A DNA stretch of 64,000 bases from Caulobacter sp. S45 (GTDB lineage Bacteria > Pseudomonadota > Alphaproteobacteria > Caulobacterales > Caulobacteraceae), in NCBI RefSeq assembly GCF_009765965.1, contig NZ_LMUL01000014.1, positions 911,685-975,684 on the forward strand, in the 5' to 3' direction. Under the pieces are notes generated by a model. The model was given only the letters and a program-made list of their open reading frames with translations, did no database searches and was not told the DNA's origin. The stretch's first letter is position 1. Each line of letters starts with the position of its first letter. The position numbers were made by a program, and so were the translations under genes. Below are positions 28,932 through 37,542 of this stretch, one piece after another.

Positions 28932-29243
28932 ATGAGCGCGGGAAGCGACGAGGACTTCGTTTACGACGAGGTCACGGGCGAATGGATCAACCCGGGCGAA
29001 GTGGTCGCCCTCTCGGCGGCTCCGACCGGGGTGGTGGTCCGCGACTCCGTCGGCAACCTGCTGGCGGACGGTGACAGCGTGGTCCTGATCAAGGACTTGA
29101 AGGTGAAGGGCGCCAACCAGGCGCTCAAGCGCGGCACGCTGATCAAGTCGATCCGGCTGACCGGCGACGAACAGGAAATCGACTGCCGATACGAGGGCAT
29201 CAAGGGCCTGGTACTGCGCGCGGAATTCGTCAAGAAGTCCTAA
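28932..29243 (+). CDS. PhnA-like protein lacking the zinc ribbon
   Basis: Protein of 103 residues whose C-terminal part, from VVVRDSVGNLLADGDSV through IKDLKVKGANQALKRGT to LRAEFVKKS, matches the PhnA/YjdM family closely. The N-terminal segment has YDEVTGEWINPGE where family members have a four-cysteine zinc ribbon. The only Cys is in the C domain (EIDCRYEG), so no zinc site can form there. The function of PhnA proteins is poorly defined despite the alkylphosphonate label. An AGGAA motif precedes the ATG at 28932; an upstream in-frame GTG at 28818 would add unconserved sequence. Confidence 0.85.
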   Translation: MSAGSDEDFVYDEVTGEWINPGEVVALSAAPTGVVVRDSVGNLLADGDSVVLIKDLKVKGANQALKRGTLIKSIRLTGDEQEIDCRYEGIKGLVLRAEFVKKS

Positions 29244-29264
29244 CTCGACGCGCCGGACGAACGC

Positions 29265-29558
29265 CTAGGCTTGGCCGGCGAGGAGCAACCACCGCCGGGG
29301 CCACTTCCAGCCCAGCGCCTTCACCTGACCAGCCGCCAACCCCATCGACTTGATCGCAGCCGGGGAAAGCCGACACATGCCTTCGACCGGCTCGACGCCC
29401 CCATGCGGGCTCGACGCGATGACGCCGGCGCCGAGCGCGCGATCGGCGGCGGCCCATTCGGCCCTGGCCTGGTCGTCCTGGGCGACGGCGTAGAAGTGAC
29501 GTAGCGGAACGGCGTGGTCGATCTCGACCAGCACCCCCACCAGCCAACCTCCCGCCAT
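29265..29558 (-). CDS. Small hypothetical protein
   Basis: Predicted 97-residue protein with no family recognised. It starts MAGGWLVGVLVEIDHAVPLRHFY and contains DDQARAEWAAADRALG and the pattern GGVEPVEGMCRLSPAAIKSMGL. The composition looks like a folded domain rather than an antisense shadow, and it lies convergent to the PhnA-like gene with 21 bp between stops. An ATG start at 29558 is used. Not certain to be expressed. Confidence 0.55.
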   Translation of the reverse strand: MAGGWLVGVLVEIDHAVPLRHFYAVAQDDQARAEWAAADRALGAGVIASSPHGGVEPVEGMCRLSPAAIKSMGLAAGQVKALGWKWPRRWLLLAGQA

Positions 29559-29629
29559 GCTTTTCAATCCGCGCTTTTCGCAGGGCCAGCCCGCCCCCGC
29601 GAGCTTCTACCCGCCCCGGCCTCGCCGAC

Positions 29630-29929
29630 CTAGCGCTTCGCCGCCGATCTGGGCCGTTTCGCGGGGCCGATCTGTCCAGAGGCGCGGAGCACGAAGCCGA
29701 TCACGATGGCCACGGCCTGGTAGAGCTCCTTGGGAATCTCGCGATCGAGCTCGATCGCCGAGAGAGCTTCGGCCAGGGCCGGATTCTGTTCCAACGGCAC
29801 CCCATGCTGGCGTGCGGTGTCGACGATGGCCTGCCCGACGTCGCCGCGCCCCTTGGCCACCACCCTGGGCGCGTGGGGCTTCTCGTAGAAAAGCGCGACC
29901 GCCAGAGGCCCTTTGGACGTCTCGCTCAT
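29630..29929 (-). CDS. FlhB C-terminal domain-like protein (YlqH/FhlB type)
   Basis: Small protein of 99 residues resembling the cytoplasmic autocleaved domain of FlhB/EscU export-switch proteins: SKGPLAVALFYEKPHAPRVVAKGRG and then IVDTARQHGVPLEQNPALAEAL. The motif NPTH, the FlhB autocleavage site, is absent and no membrane domain is present. Related stand-alone proteins (FhlB/YlqH) can partly replace FlhB's C domain. It overlaps the FliK-like gene by ATGA, a pairing that fits because FliK signals to the FlhB C domain. The flagellar role is inferred. Confidence 0.8.
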   Translation of the reverse strand: MSETSKGPLAVALFYEKPHAPRVVAKGRGDVGQAIVDTARQHGVPLEQNPALAEALSAIELDREIPKELYQAVAIVIGFVLRASGQIGPAKRPRSAAKR

Positions 29930-30966
29930 ACCACCCGATCCGTGAACCCGCCCGGCGGCCGGACGGCGGCGCTGGGAGCGCCGGGAAAGACCGCCACCTG
30001 GGCGGACAGACCCTCTTCCTCCAGAATATCGGAAAGCTCCGCCTGGCGCTGGGTCAGGCGGTCGAGGGTCTCGCCGTCCTCGGCCCACAAGGCGACGCGG
30101 ACCTTGCCGCCGCTCATGGCGATCTTGGCGTGCACCGGGCCCATGGGATCGACGTCGAGCGAGAATTTCGCGCGCCAGACCGGCTCGTCCTCGTCTTGGC
30201 CGTCGGCGGCGCCGTCCCGGTCGATCTCGAACTGGGCGATGGAAGCGCCCTGGGGCGTCGCGAGCGGGATTTCGAACAGCCAGCCGCGCTCGGCGGCGTC
30301 GCCCGGGGCCCGAGCGCCGCTCTGGGCGGACGCCGCCTGCATCAGCACCTGGCGCGAGATCGCCGCGCCCGTCTCCTTGGCCAGGCGCGCCATCGCCACG
30401 TCGGGAGCCACGTCCTGAGTGAGATTGGAAACGACGGCCGGCTGGCCACGCGTCGGACCGCCCAGATAGGGCGGCGCCGGAGCTGGGCCGGCGGCGGCGG
30501 CGCGCACGTTGGACCCGCTATTCGACGTCGCCAGCGCCTGGCCTAGGCTGAGCAGAGCGGCCTTCAGGTCGCCGTCCGTTGGCGCGTCGGCGTTGGCGAG
30601 TTGCGCCTCCAGGAACAGACCGGACTGGGCCACCGCCTGTTGCAGGTCTTCGGCGCTGGGCGGCGGCTCCAAGGGAAGTTGGAGCGCCAGGACCTGCTGC
30701 GCCGTCGCCTGCACCGTGTCCGGAAGGTCCACGGACTCCAACGCCGCGCTCAAGTCCGCGAGCAGCGAGGCCAGACCGCCCTGCTGGCCGACGGCGGCGC
30801 TTATCGCGGCTTGCAGCGCCGAGGGCTGGGCGACAATCTGCGCCAACGTAGCGCCGGCCGGCGACTGAGCCGGAGCGTCGCCGCCTGGACGCGATGCGCT
30901 GACAGCGACCCCGTCCCCCGCGATCGACACGCGCGAAGTGATCGGCAGGAGCGGCCCGGTCGTCAC
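29926..30966 (-). CDS. FliK-like flagellar hook-length control family protein
   Basis: Protein of 346 residues with an Ala/Gln/Pro-rich, probably disordered N-terminal half and a C-terminal domain (about 205-320) resembling the Flg_hook fold: WLFEIPLATPQGASIAQFEID, then VWRAKFSLDVDPMGPVHAKI and VRVALWAEDGETLDRLTQRQ. These features fit the FliK core that interacts with FlhB. It starts with GTG at 30966, with GGAT upstream. No other flagellar genes occur in the window, so this is an orphan pair with the FlhB-C-like gene. It might act in the main flagellar export system or a divergent secretion apparatus. Confidence 0.8.
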   Translation of the reverse strand: MTTGPLLPITSRVSIAGDGVAVSASRPGGDAPAQSPAGATLAQIVAQPSALQAAISAAVGQQGGLASLLADLSAALESVDLPDTVQATAQQVLALQLPLEPPPSAEDLQQAVAQSGLFLEAQLANADAPTDGDLKAALLSLGQALATSNSGSNVRAAAAGPAPAPPYLGGPTRGQPAVVSNLTQDVAPDVAMARLAKETGAAISRQVLMQAASAQSGARAPGDAAERGWLFEIPLATPQGASIAQFEIDRDGAADGQDEDEPVWRAKFSLDVDPMGPVHAKIAMSGGKVRVALWAEDGETLDRLTQRQAELSDILEEEGLSAQVAVFPGAPSAAVRPPGGFTDRVV

Positions 30967-31072
30967 GATCTTGATCCGGCGAATCGAGACATGGATCGAG
31001 CCTAGGCTCGGCCTATGAACTGGTCCTTAAGTCCTCGCAGCCGCGCGGGGGAGACGGGGGCAGGTCCGGCGG

Positions 31073-32404
31073 CTAGCCGTCCTGGAGCTCCAGCTTGCGG
31101 TTGATGGTCAGCGCGATCACCGTGCAGACGGCGCCGGAAAGCAGATAGGCGCCCGAGGATATCAAGCCGAAATGGCTGGATAGGGCCAAGGCGACCAGCG
31201 GCGCGAAACCGGCGCCGACCAGCCAGGACAGATCGGAGGTCAGGGCCGCGCCAGTGTAGCGATACCGGCTGGAGAAGTTGGATGTCACTGCGCCCGCGGC
31301 CTGGCCGAACGACAGACCCAGCAGGGCGAACCCCAGCACCATGAAGACAATCTCGCCCACGCCGCCCGCGCCCAGCAGGACCGGGGCGAAGACGCTGAAC
31401 ACTGCGATCAGGCCCGCGCAGATCGCCAGCAGGCGCTTGCGCCCGATCTTGTCCGCGATCAGCCCGGAGGCCGCGATCGCCACGATCCCGACCGCACAGC
31501 CCGCCATCTCCAGAATCAGGAAATTGCCGCTGCCCTCCTTGGTGAACAGATAGACCCAGGACAGCGGGAACACCGTGACCATGTGGAACAGGGCGAAGCT
31601 GGCCAGGGGCGCAAAGGCGCCGATGATCACGTTGCGGCCTTCCGCCCTGAACATCTCCCTCACCCGGGTCGGCTCCAGCTCGCGGCGCTCCAGCAGAGTG
31701 GCGAACTCGTTGGTCATGACCAGCCGCAGACGGGCGAACAGCGCCACCACGTTGACCGCGAAGGCGACGAAGAAGGGATAGCGCCAGCCCCACTCCAAGA
31801 AGTCGGCCGAGGATAGGTTGATGACGAAGAAGGCGAACAGGGCGCTGGCCAGCAGCAGGCCGAGCGGCGCGCCGAGCTGGGGCATCATGGCGTACCAGCC
31901 GCGACGCGCGGGCGGCGCATTCAGGGCGAGCAGGGACGACAACCCGTCCCACGCGCCGCCCAGGGCCACGCCCTGGCAGATGCGGAAGAAGCACAGCAGC
32001 GCCACCGAGCCCCAGCCGAGCTGGGAGAATCCCGGCAGGAAGGCCATGGCCGCGGTAGAGCCGCCGAGCAGGAACAGGGCGATGGTCAGCTTGACCCCGC
32101 GCCCGTGCCGGCGGTCGATCGCCATGAAGATCACCGACCCCAGCGGGCGGGCGAGGAAGGCGAGCGCGAACACGGCGAACGAATACAGCGTACCCGTCAG
32201 CCGATCGAAGCTGGGAAACACCAGTTGGGGAAACACCAGCACCGAAGCGATCGCGTAGACGAAGAAGTCGAAGAACTCCGACATCCGGCCGATCACGACG
32301 CCGATGGCGATCTCGCCTGGAGACACCCTGTCCTGGTGGGAGGAGACGCGTCTGGCGTCCCGCTCCAGCCCTGACGAGGACGGCAGGGTGAAATCGCCGC
32401 TCAT
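31073..32404 (-). CDS. MFS transporter (metabolite:H+ symporter-like)
   Basis: Twelve-helix major facilitator of 443 residues from ATG 32404, preceded by a GAGG ribosome binding site. The block RMSEFFDFFVYAIASVLVFPQLVFP is typical of the MHS (shikimate/proline/alpha-ketoglutarate permease) group, as are LARPLGSVIFMAIDRRHGR and LADKIGRKRLL-like ADKIGRKRLLAIC. Substrate is unknown. It diverges from cyoA across 212 bp that holds two identical palindromic 17-mers, so it may be regulated by whatever binds there. A further upstream start at 32455 is unlikely. Confidence 0.88.
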   Translation of the reverse strand: MSGDFTLPSSSGLERDARRVSSHQDRVSPGEIAIGVVIGRMSEFFDFFVYAIASVLVFPQLVFPSFDRLTGTLYSFAVFALAFLARPLGSVIFMAIDRRHGRGVKLTIALFLLGGSTAAMAFLPGFSQLGWGSVALLCFFRICQGVALGGAWDGLSSLLALNAPPARRGWYAMMPQLGAPLGLLLASALFAFFVINLSSADFLEWGWRYPFFVAFAVNVVALFARLRLVMTNEFATLLERRELEPTRVREMFRAEGRNVIIGAFAPLASFALFHMVTVFPLSWVYLFTKEGSGNFLILEMAGCAVGIVAIAASGLIADKIGRKRLLAICAGLIAVFSVFAPVLLGAGGVGEIVFMVLGFALLGLSFGQAAGAVTSNFSSRYRYTGAALTSDLSWLVGAGFAPLVALALSSHFGLISSGAYLLSGAVCTVIALTINRKLELQDG

Positions 32405-32506
32405 GATCTCGACCTCGCTGCTTGGCGGCCAGGGGCGATGGTAGCCGGCGCCCACGACGCACGACCGTCATTGTAGTCCCTAAACGGCCGTCGCATAGCC
32501 GCACTA

Positions 32507-32551
32507 TTGGACAAACGGTCCAAGGCGTGCACCCTTGGACAAACGGTCCAA
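32507..32551. promoter_or_regulatory. Two identical palindromic operator-like 17-mers
   Basis: TTGGACAAACGGTCCAA occurs twice, at 32507-32523 and 32535-32551, 28 bp apart (start to start). Each has 6-bp arms TTGGAC/GTCCAA. The pair sits between the MFS start (32404) and cyoA start (32617), so it is well placed to regulate one or both. The symmetry resembles TetR-family operators, but no TetR gene is adjacent. Confidence 0.8.
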
Positions 32552-32616
32552 TCCAGTCGGCGCGCCGGCTTTGATAATTGCACGTCGCTGCACTGCACCA
32601 TCGTCAGCAGACCGGT

Positions 32617-33705
32617 ATGCATTTGAGACGCTCGCGACCCATCCTCCTGCTCCCCGTGTTCGGCCTCCTGGCCGGCTGCAACATGGTCACCATGCACCCG
32701 TCCGGCGACGTGGCGGTGCAGCAGCGCGATCTGATCATCGCATCGACCCTGCTGATGCTGCTGATCATCGTTCCAGTCATGCTGCTGATCGCCCTGTTCG
32801 CCTGGCGCTACCGGCAGTCCAACACCGCGGCGACCTACGATCCCGAATGGCATCACTCCACCCAGCTCGAGGTGGCGATCTGGTCCGCGCCGTTGGCGAT
32901 CATCGTGGCGCTCGGCGCGCTGACCTGGATCAGCACCCACGTGCTGGACCCCTACCGGCCGATCGCGCGGATTTCGCCGACCCAGGCCGTCCCCCAGGGG
33001 ATCAAGCCGCTGACGGTGGAGGTGGTCGCGCTCGATTGGAAATGGCTGTTCATCTACCCGGACCTCGGGATCGCCACGGTGAATGAACTGGCGGCGCCGG
33101 TGGATACGCCGATCGCCTTCAAGATCACCGCGTCCTCGGTGATGAACTCCTTCTACATCCCGGCGCTGGCCGGCCAAATCTACGCCATGCCGGCCATGGA
33201 GACCAAGCTGCACGCCGTGATCAACAAGCCCGGCGAATACGAGGGCTTCTCCGCCAACTACAGCGGCGAAGGCTTCTCCGACATGCACTTCAAGTTCCAT
33301 GGCATGAGCAACGCGGACTTCCAGCGATGGGTCCAGACGGTGAAGGCCGGCGGCGGCGGCGCGCTCAATCGCGCGGACTACCTGCGGCTGGCCATGCCCA
33401 GCGAGCGTGACCCGGTCCATCGCTACGCTGTCGTGGCGCCGGACCTCTACGAGGCCATCCTCAACGAGTGCGTGGACAGCTCCAAGATGTGCATGAGCGA
33501 CATGATGCGCATCGACGCCCACGGAGGCCTCGGCCTGCCCGGCGGCCGCAACCTGGTCGCCACCGACTACGAAAGCCTGCGCCGGCGAGACGGTCGACGC
33601 GCCAGAACCTATGTGGCGTCCATCTGCGAAATCCCGGGGGCGGCGGACCTGAAGAGTCGCCTTGCGCAAACCCGCCCGCAGACCCGCCTTTTGAACGACA
33701 GGTAG
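32617..33705 (+). CDS. cyoA: Cytochrome bo3-type quinol oxidase subunit II
   Basis: Lipoprotein subunit of the terminal quinol oxidase, 362 residues. The signal peptide ends in a lipobox LLAGC (Cys21), followed by two transmembrane helices (about 38-60 and 85-105). The cupredoxin domain then runs through [21 protein letters not shown] and [19 protein letters not shown]. The CuA cysteines of cytochrome c oxidases are missing: the region reads [13 protein letters not shown], as in quinol oxidases. ATG at 32617 is preferred over an upstream TTG. It is the first gene of cyoABCD-SURF1-regB-regA. Confidence 0.95.
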   Translation: MHLRRSRPILLLPVFGLLAGCNMVTMHPSGDVAVQQRDLIIASTLLMLLIIVPVMLLIALFAWRYRQSNTAATYDPEWHHSTQLEVAIWSAPLAIIVALGALTWISTHVLDPYRPIARISPTQAVPQGIKPLTVEVVALDWKWLFIYPDLGIATVNELAAPVDTPIAFKITASSVMNSFYIPALAGQIYAMPAMETKLHAVINKPGEYEGFSANYSGEGFSDMHFKFHGMSNADFQRWVQTVKAGGGGALNRADYLRLAMPSERDPVHRYAVVAPDLYEAILNECVDSSKMCMSDMMRIDAHGGLGLPGGRNLVATDYESLRRRDGRRARTYVASICEIPGAADLKSRLAQTRPQTRLLNDR

Positions 33706-33710
33706 CCCGA

Positions 33711-35714
33711 ATGACCTTCAATGCGGACTTTTGGAGGTTCGTGTTCGGCCGCTTCACGCTGGACGCGCTTCCCCTGCACGAACCGATCCTGATCTATACC
33801 TTCATCGGGGTGGCGGTGATCGGGATCGCCCTGCTCGGGGCCATCACCTACCTGAAAGCCTGGAAATATTTGTGGACCGAGTGGTTCACCAGCGTCGATC
33901 ACAAGCGGATCGGGGTGATGTACATCGTGCTTGGCCTGGTCATGCTGCTGCGCGGCTTCTCCGACGCGATCATGATGCGTGCACAGCAGGCGCTGGCCTT
34001 CGGGCACAACCAGGGCTACCTGCCGCCGCACCACTACGACCAGGTCTTCACCGCCCACGGCGTGATCATGATCTTCTTCGTGGCCATGCCGCTGGTCACG
34101 GGCCTGATGAACTTCGTCGTACCGCTGCAGATCGGCGCGCGCGACGTGGCCTTTCCCTTCCTGAACAACTTCAGCTTCTGGATGACGGTCGGCGGCGCGG
34201 TGACGGTGATGATGTCGCTGTTCGTCGGCGTCTTCGCCCGCACCGGCTGGCTGGCCTATCCCCCGCTGTCGGGCATCGCCTACAGCCCGGACGTGGGCGT
34301 GGACTATTACATCTGGGCGCTCCAAGTGGCCGGCGTCGGGACCCTGCTGTCGGGGGTCAACCTGATCGCCACCATCATCAAGATGCGCGCGCCGGGCATG
34401 ACCCTGATGCGGATGCCGATCTTCGTCTGGACCTCGCTATGCACCAACGTGCTGATCGTGGCCGCCTTCCCGGTGCTGACCGCGGTGCTGGCCCTGCTGT
34501 CGCTGGACCGCTACGTCGGCACCAACTTCTTCACCAACGGGTTCGGCGGCAACCCGATGATGTACGTCAACCTGATCTGGATCTGGGGCCACCCGGAGGT
34601 CTACATCCTGATCCTGCCGGCCTTTGGCGTCTATTCCGAGGTGGTCTCGACCTTCTGCGGCAAACGCCTGTTCGGCTACGTGTCGATGGTCTACGCCACA
34701 ATAGTCATCACCATCCTGGCCTACCTGGTGTGGCTGCACCACTTCTTCACGATGGGCTCAGGCGCCAGCGTGAACTCGTTCTTCGGGATCACCACAATGA
34801 TCATCTCGATCCCGACGGGCGCGAAGATCTTCAACTGGCTGTTCACCATGTATCGGGGCCGCATCCGCTTCGAGCTGCCGATGATGTGGACACTCGCCTT
34901 CATGTTCACCTTCGTGATAGGCGGCATGACCGGGGTGATGCTGGCGGTGCCGCCATCGGACTTCGTGCTACACAACAGCCTGTTCCTGGTCGCCCACTTC
35001 CACAACGTGATCATCGGCGGGGTGCTGTTCGGCATGTTCGCCGGCATCACCTACTGGTTCCCCAAGGCCTTCGGCTTCAAGCTCGACCCGTTCTGGGGCC
35101 ATATGTCCTTCTGGTTCTGGGTGGTGGGCTTCTACTTCGCCTTCATGCCGCTCTACGTCCTGGGGCTGATGGGCGTGACCCGCCGGCTGAACCACTTCGA
35201 CGACCCGTCGCTGCAAATCTGGTTCGTCATCGCCGCCTTCGGGGCCCTGCTGATCTTCATCGGCATCATCTCCTTCATCGTCCAGCTAGTGGTCAGCTTC
35301 ATCAAGCGCGAACAGCTGCGCGACGTCACCGGCGACCCCTGGGACGGGCGTACGCTGGAATGGTCCACCGCTTCGCCGCCCCCCGCCTACAACTTCGCCT
35401 TCACGCCCATCATCCACGACCATGACGCCTGGTGGGACATGAAGAAGCGCGGCTACACCCGGCCCATCCAAGGCTTCCATCCGATCCACATGCCCAAGAA
35501 CACCGACGCGGGCGTGATCCTGGCCGGCCTCAGCGTGGCCATCGCGGTCGGCATGATCTGGTACGTCTGGTGGCTGGCGGCGGTGAGCTTCGTGTCCCTG
35601 ATCGTCTTCGCCATCGCCCACACCTTCAACTACAAGCGCGACTTCCACATCCCGACGGAGGAGGTCGTTCGGACCGAAGCCGAGCGGACCCGCCTGCTCA
35701 CGGAAGGGGCGTAA
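33711..35714 (+). CDS. cyoB: Cytochrome bo3-type quinol oxidase subunit I
   Basis: Main heme-copper subunit, 667 residues, at the family length. It opens with [19 protein letters not shown]. Low-spin heme ligand His is in [15 protein letters not shown], and the second in HFHNVIIGG. The CuB site comes from [15 protein letters not shown] (His and the cross-linked Tyr) and [11 protein letters not shown] (His-His). The proton-channel residues lie in helices around [18 protein letters not shown]. It pumps protons while reducing oxygen with electrons from quinol. It starts 5 bp after cyoA. Confidence 0.97.
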   Translation: MTFNADFWRFVFGRFTLDALPLHEPILIYTFIGVAVIGIALLGAITYLKAWKYLWTEWFTSVDHKRIGVMYIVLGLVMLLRGFSDAIMMRAQQALAFGHNQGYLPPHHYDQVFTAHGVIMIFFVAMPLVTGLMNFVVPLQIGARDVAFPFLNNFSFWMTVGGAVTVMMSLFVGVFARTGWLAYPPLSGIAYSPDVGVDYYIWALQVAGVGTLLSGVNLIATIIKMRAPGMTLMRMPIFVWTSLCTNVLIVAAFPVLTAVLALLSLDRYVGTNFFTNGFGGNPMMYVNLIWIWGHPEVYILILPAFGVYSEVVSTFCGKRLFGYVSMVYATIVITILAYLVWLHHFFTMGSGASVNSFFGITTMIISIPTGAKIFNWLFTMYRGRIRFELPMMWTLAFMFTFVIGGMTGVMLAVPPSDFVLHNSLFLVAHFHNVIIGGVLFGMFAGITYWFPKAFGFKLDPFWGHMSFWFWVVGFYFAFMPLYVLGLMGVTRRLNHFDDPSLQIWFVIAAFGALLIFIGIISFIVQLVVSFIKREQLRDVTGDPWDGRTLEWSTASPPPAYNFAFTPIIHDHDAWWDMKKRGYTRPIQGFHPIHMPKNTDAGVILAGLSVAIAVGMIWYVWWLAAVSFVSLIVFAIAHTFNYKRDFHIPTEEVVRTEAERTRLLTEGA

Positions 35715-35718
35715 GGCC

Positions 35719-36354
35719 GTGTCGACCTCCCTGGACATCGCCCCCGCCGGCTCCGAGCCGGTGAGTTTCTACGTCGCCGAAGAGCACGGCCATCATCCGG
35801 AGAACGGGACCCTGCTCGGGTTCTGGCTCTATCTGATGAGCGACTGCCTGGTCTTCGCGGTCCTGTTCGCGACCTACGCCGTGCTCGGCCGCAACTACGC
35901 CGCCGGTCCTTCCGGGGCGGACCTGTTCGAGCTGCCGACGGTGGCGCTGAACACCTCCATGCTGCTGCTGTCCTCCATCACCTATGGCTTCGTCATGCTG
36001 GCGGTGGAGAAGGGCAAGCAGACGCCTGCCCTGGTCTGGCTGGCGATCACCGGCCTGTTCGGCATGGCCTTCGTCGGGCTGGAACTGTCGGAGTTCGCCC
36101 ACCTGATCCACGAGGGCGCGGGGCCGCAGCGCAGCGCCTTCCTGTCGTCCTTCTTCGCCCTGGTCGGCACCCATGGACTGCACGTTAGCGTCGGCATCAT
36201 CTGGCTGATCACGCTGATGGTGCAGGTCAAGCAGCGGGGCCTGATCCCCGAGAACAAGCGGCGGCTGATGTGCCTCAGCATGTTCTGGCACTTCCTGGAC
36301 GTCGTCTGGATCGGCGTCTTTTCGTTCGTCTACCTGATCGGAGCTCTGCGATGA
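35719..36354 (+). CDS. cyoC: Cytochrome bo3-type quinol oxidase subunit III
   Basis: Membrane subunit of 211 residues with five transmembrane helices, the bacterial quinol-oxidase form. It contains [25 protein letters not shown] and [17 protein letters not shown], followed by [23 protein letters not shown]. Start codon is GTG, 4 bp after the cyoB stop. The stop overlaps the cyoD start (ATGA). It stabilises the core and lines the oxygen path. Confidence 0.96.
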   Translation: MSTSLDIAPAGSEPVSFYVAEEHGHHPENGTLLGFWLYLMSDCLVFAVLFATYAVLGRNYAAGPSGADLFELPTVALNTSMLLLSSITYGFVMLAVEKGKQTPALVWLAITGLFGMAFVGLELSEFAHLIHEGAGPQRSAFLSSFFALVGTHGLHVSVGIIWLITLMVQVKQRGLIPENKRRLMCLSMFWHFLDVVWIGVFSFVYLIGALR

Positions 36355-36740
36355 GCGCGGGAACGCAAGACGGCCACGCGCCGCCGGGATCGCCCCACGG
36401 CGAGGAGGCGGCTCACGGCTCGCTGGCCGGGTATGTGACTGGCTTTGTGCTGTCGGTGATCCTGACCGCCATCCCGTTTTGGCTGGTCATGAACCATGTG
36501 CTGCCCACCGCCGTCGCCACCACCCTGGCGGTCATGGCCTTGGCCGTGGCCCAGATCTTCGTGCACATGGTCTTTTTCCTGCACATGAACACCAAGTCGG
36601 AGGGCGGCTGGTCGATGCTGGCGCTGATCTTCACGCTGGTCGTGGTGACGATCGCGCTGACCGGATCGGTGTGGGTGATGTTCCACCTCAACGCCAACAT
36701 GACGCCGATGTCGGCCCACGACATGCGCAACGCGCCATGA
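36351..36740 (+). CDS. cyoD: Cytochrome bo3-type quinol oxidase subunit IV
   Basis: Small membrane subunit of 129 residues with three helices, family signature [20 protein letters not shown] and [21 protein letters not shown]. Role: assembly of the oxidase around CuB. It follows cyoC with a 4-bp overlap. cyoE (heme O synthase), often next in Proteobacteria, is absent here; a SURF1 gene takes its place. Confidence 0.95.
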   Translation: MSAGTQDGHAPPGSPHGEEAAHGSLAGYVTGFVLSVILTAIPFWLVMNHVLPTAVATTLAVMALAVAQIFVHMVFFLHMNTKSEGGWSMLALIFTLVVVTIALTGSVWVMFHLNANMTPMSAHDMRNAP

Positions 36741-36772
36741 CGGCCGGGACCGAAACGCGCCGCGCCGCGTGA
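36737..36772 (+). other. Eleven-codon mini-ORF linking cyoD and SURF1
   Basis: An ATG at 36737 overlaps the cyoD stop (ATGA), and the mini-ORF's TGA at 36770-36772 overlaps the SURF1 GTG start (GTGA). Its 11 codons begin [11 protein letters not shown]. It may serve translational coupling between the two genes; no evidence that the peptide itself is functional. Confidence 0.35.
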
Positions 36773-37542
36773 CCACGACGTCCGGGATCGCGGCGGCCTC
36801 ACGACGGCGATCTCCTGCGGCTCTCGCCGCCCTGACGGTGCTGATCCTGGCGACCATCGCCGGGCTGGCGGCGCTCGGCACATGGCAACTGCAACGGCGG
36901 GTCTGGAAACTGGACCTGATCGCGCGCGTGCAGCAACGCGTCCACGCCGTCCCGCTCCCCGCGCCAGGACCATCGGCCTGGCCACAGATAAGCGCCGACC
37001 ATGATGCTTACAGGCGGGTGCGCGTCGGCGGCGTACTGCTCAACGACAAGGAGACCCTGGTTCAGGCGGTCACCGAACAGGGCCCCGGCTTCTGGGTGCT
37101 GACGCCGCTGCGCACCCCGCAAGGCTTCCTGGTGCTGGTCAACCGGGGCTTCGTTCCCCCCGAAAGACGCGACCCCGCCACCCGGCCAGCCGGAGAGATC
37201 GCCGGCGAGACGACGGTTGTCGGACTGATGCGCATGAGCGAGCCCAAGGGGGGCTTCCTGCGCGCCAACGCCCCCGCCGGGAACCGCTGGTATTCGCGCG
37301 ACGTGAGCGCCATCGCGGCGACGCATGGCCTACCGAACGTGGCGCCCTACTTCATCGACGCCGACGCACATCCCAACCCCGGCGGCTGGCCCCTCGGCGG
37401 CCTGACAGTGATCGCCTTTCCGAACAGCCATCTGGTCTACGCCATCACCTGGTACGGGCTGGCCTTGATGCTGGCCGGCGCGTCGGCCTATCTGGCGTGG
37501 AAAGCGCGCCGCGAACGCCGTGCGTCGGAGAGCCCGCCTTGA
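36769..37542 (+). CDS. SURF1-family oxidase assembly protein
   Basis: Membrane protein of 257 residues with an N-terminal and a C-terminal helix flanking a periplasmic domain, the SURF1 topology. N-terminal signature LAALGTWQLQRRVWKLDLIARV, middle RVRVGGVLLNDKETLV and VLVNRGFVPPERRD, and the C-terminal HLVYAITWYGLALMLAG. It helps insert heme into subunit I. The start is GTG; an earlier start would run into cyoD. Its stop overlaps the TTG of regB. Confidence 0.93.
   Translation: MTTTSGIAAASRRRSPAALAALTVLILATIAGLAALGTWQLQRRVWKLDLIARVQQRVHAVPLPAPGPSAWPQISADHDAYRRVRVGGVLLNDKETLVQAVTEQGPGFWVLTPLRTPQGFLVLVNRGFVPPERRDPATRPAGEIAGETTVVGLMRMSEPKGGFLRANAPAGNRWYSRDVSAIAATHGLPNVAPYFIDADAHPNPGGWPLGGLTVIAFPNSHLVYAITWYGLALMLAGASAYLAWKARRERRASESPP

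Noticed and set aside
30997-31010. CGAGCCTAGGCTCG, a perfect 14-bp palindrome upstream of the FliK-like gene
   Set aside because: It is symmetric but single and short, with no regulator nearby; left as unexplained rather than an operator call.
32490-32502. RegA-box-like sequence upstream of cyoA
   Set aside because: It resembles the loose RegA consensus at only some positions, so it is too weak to annotate.
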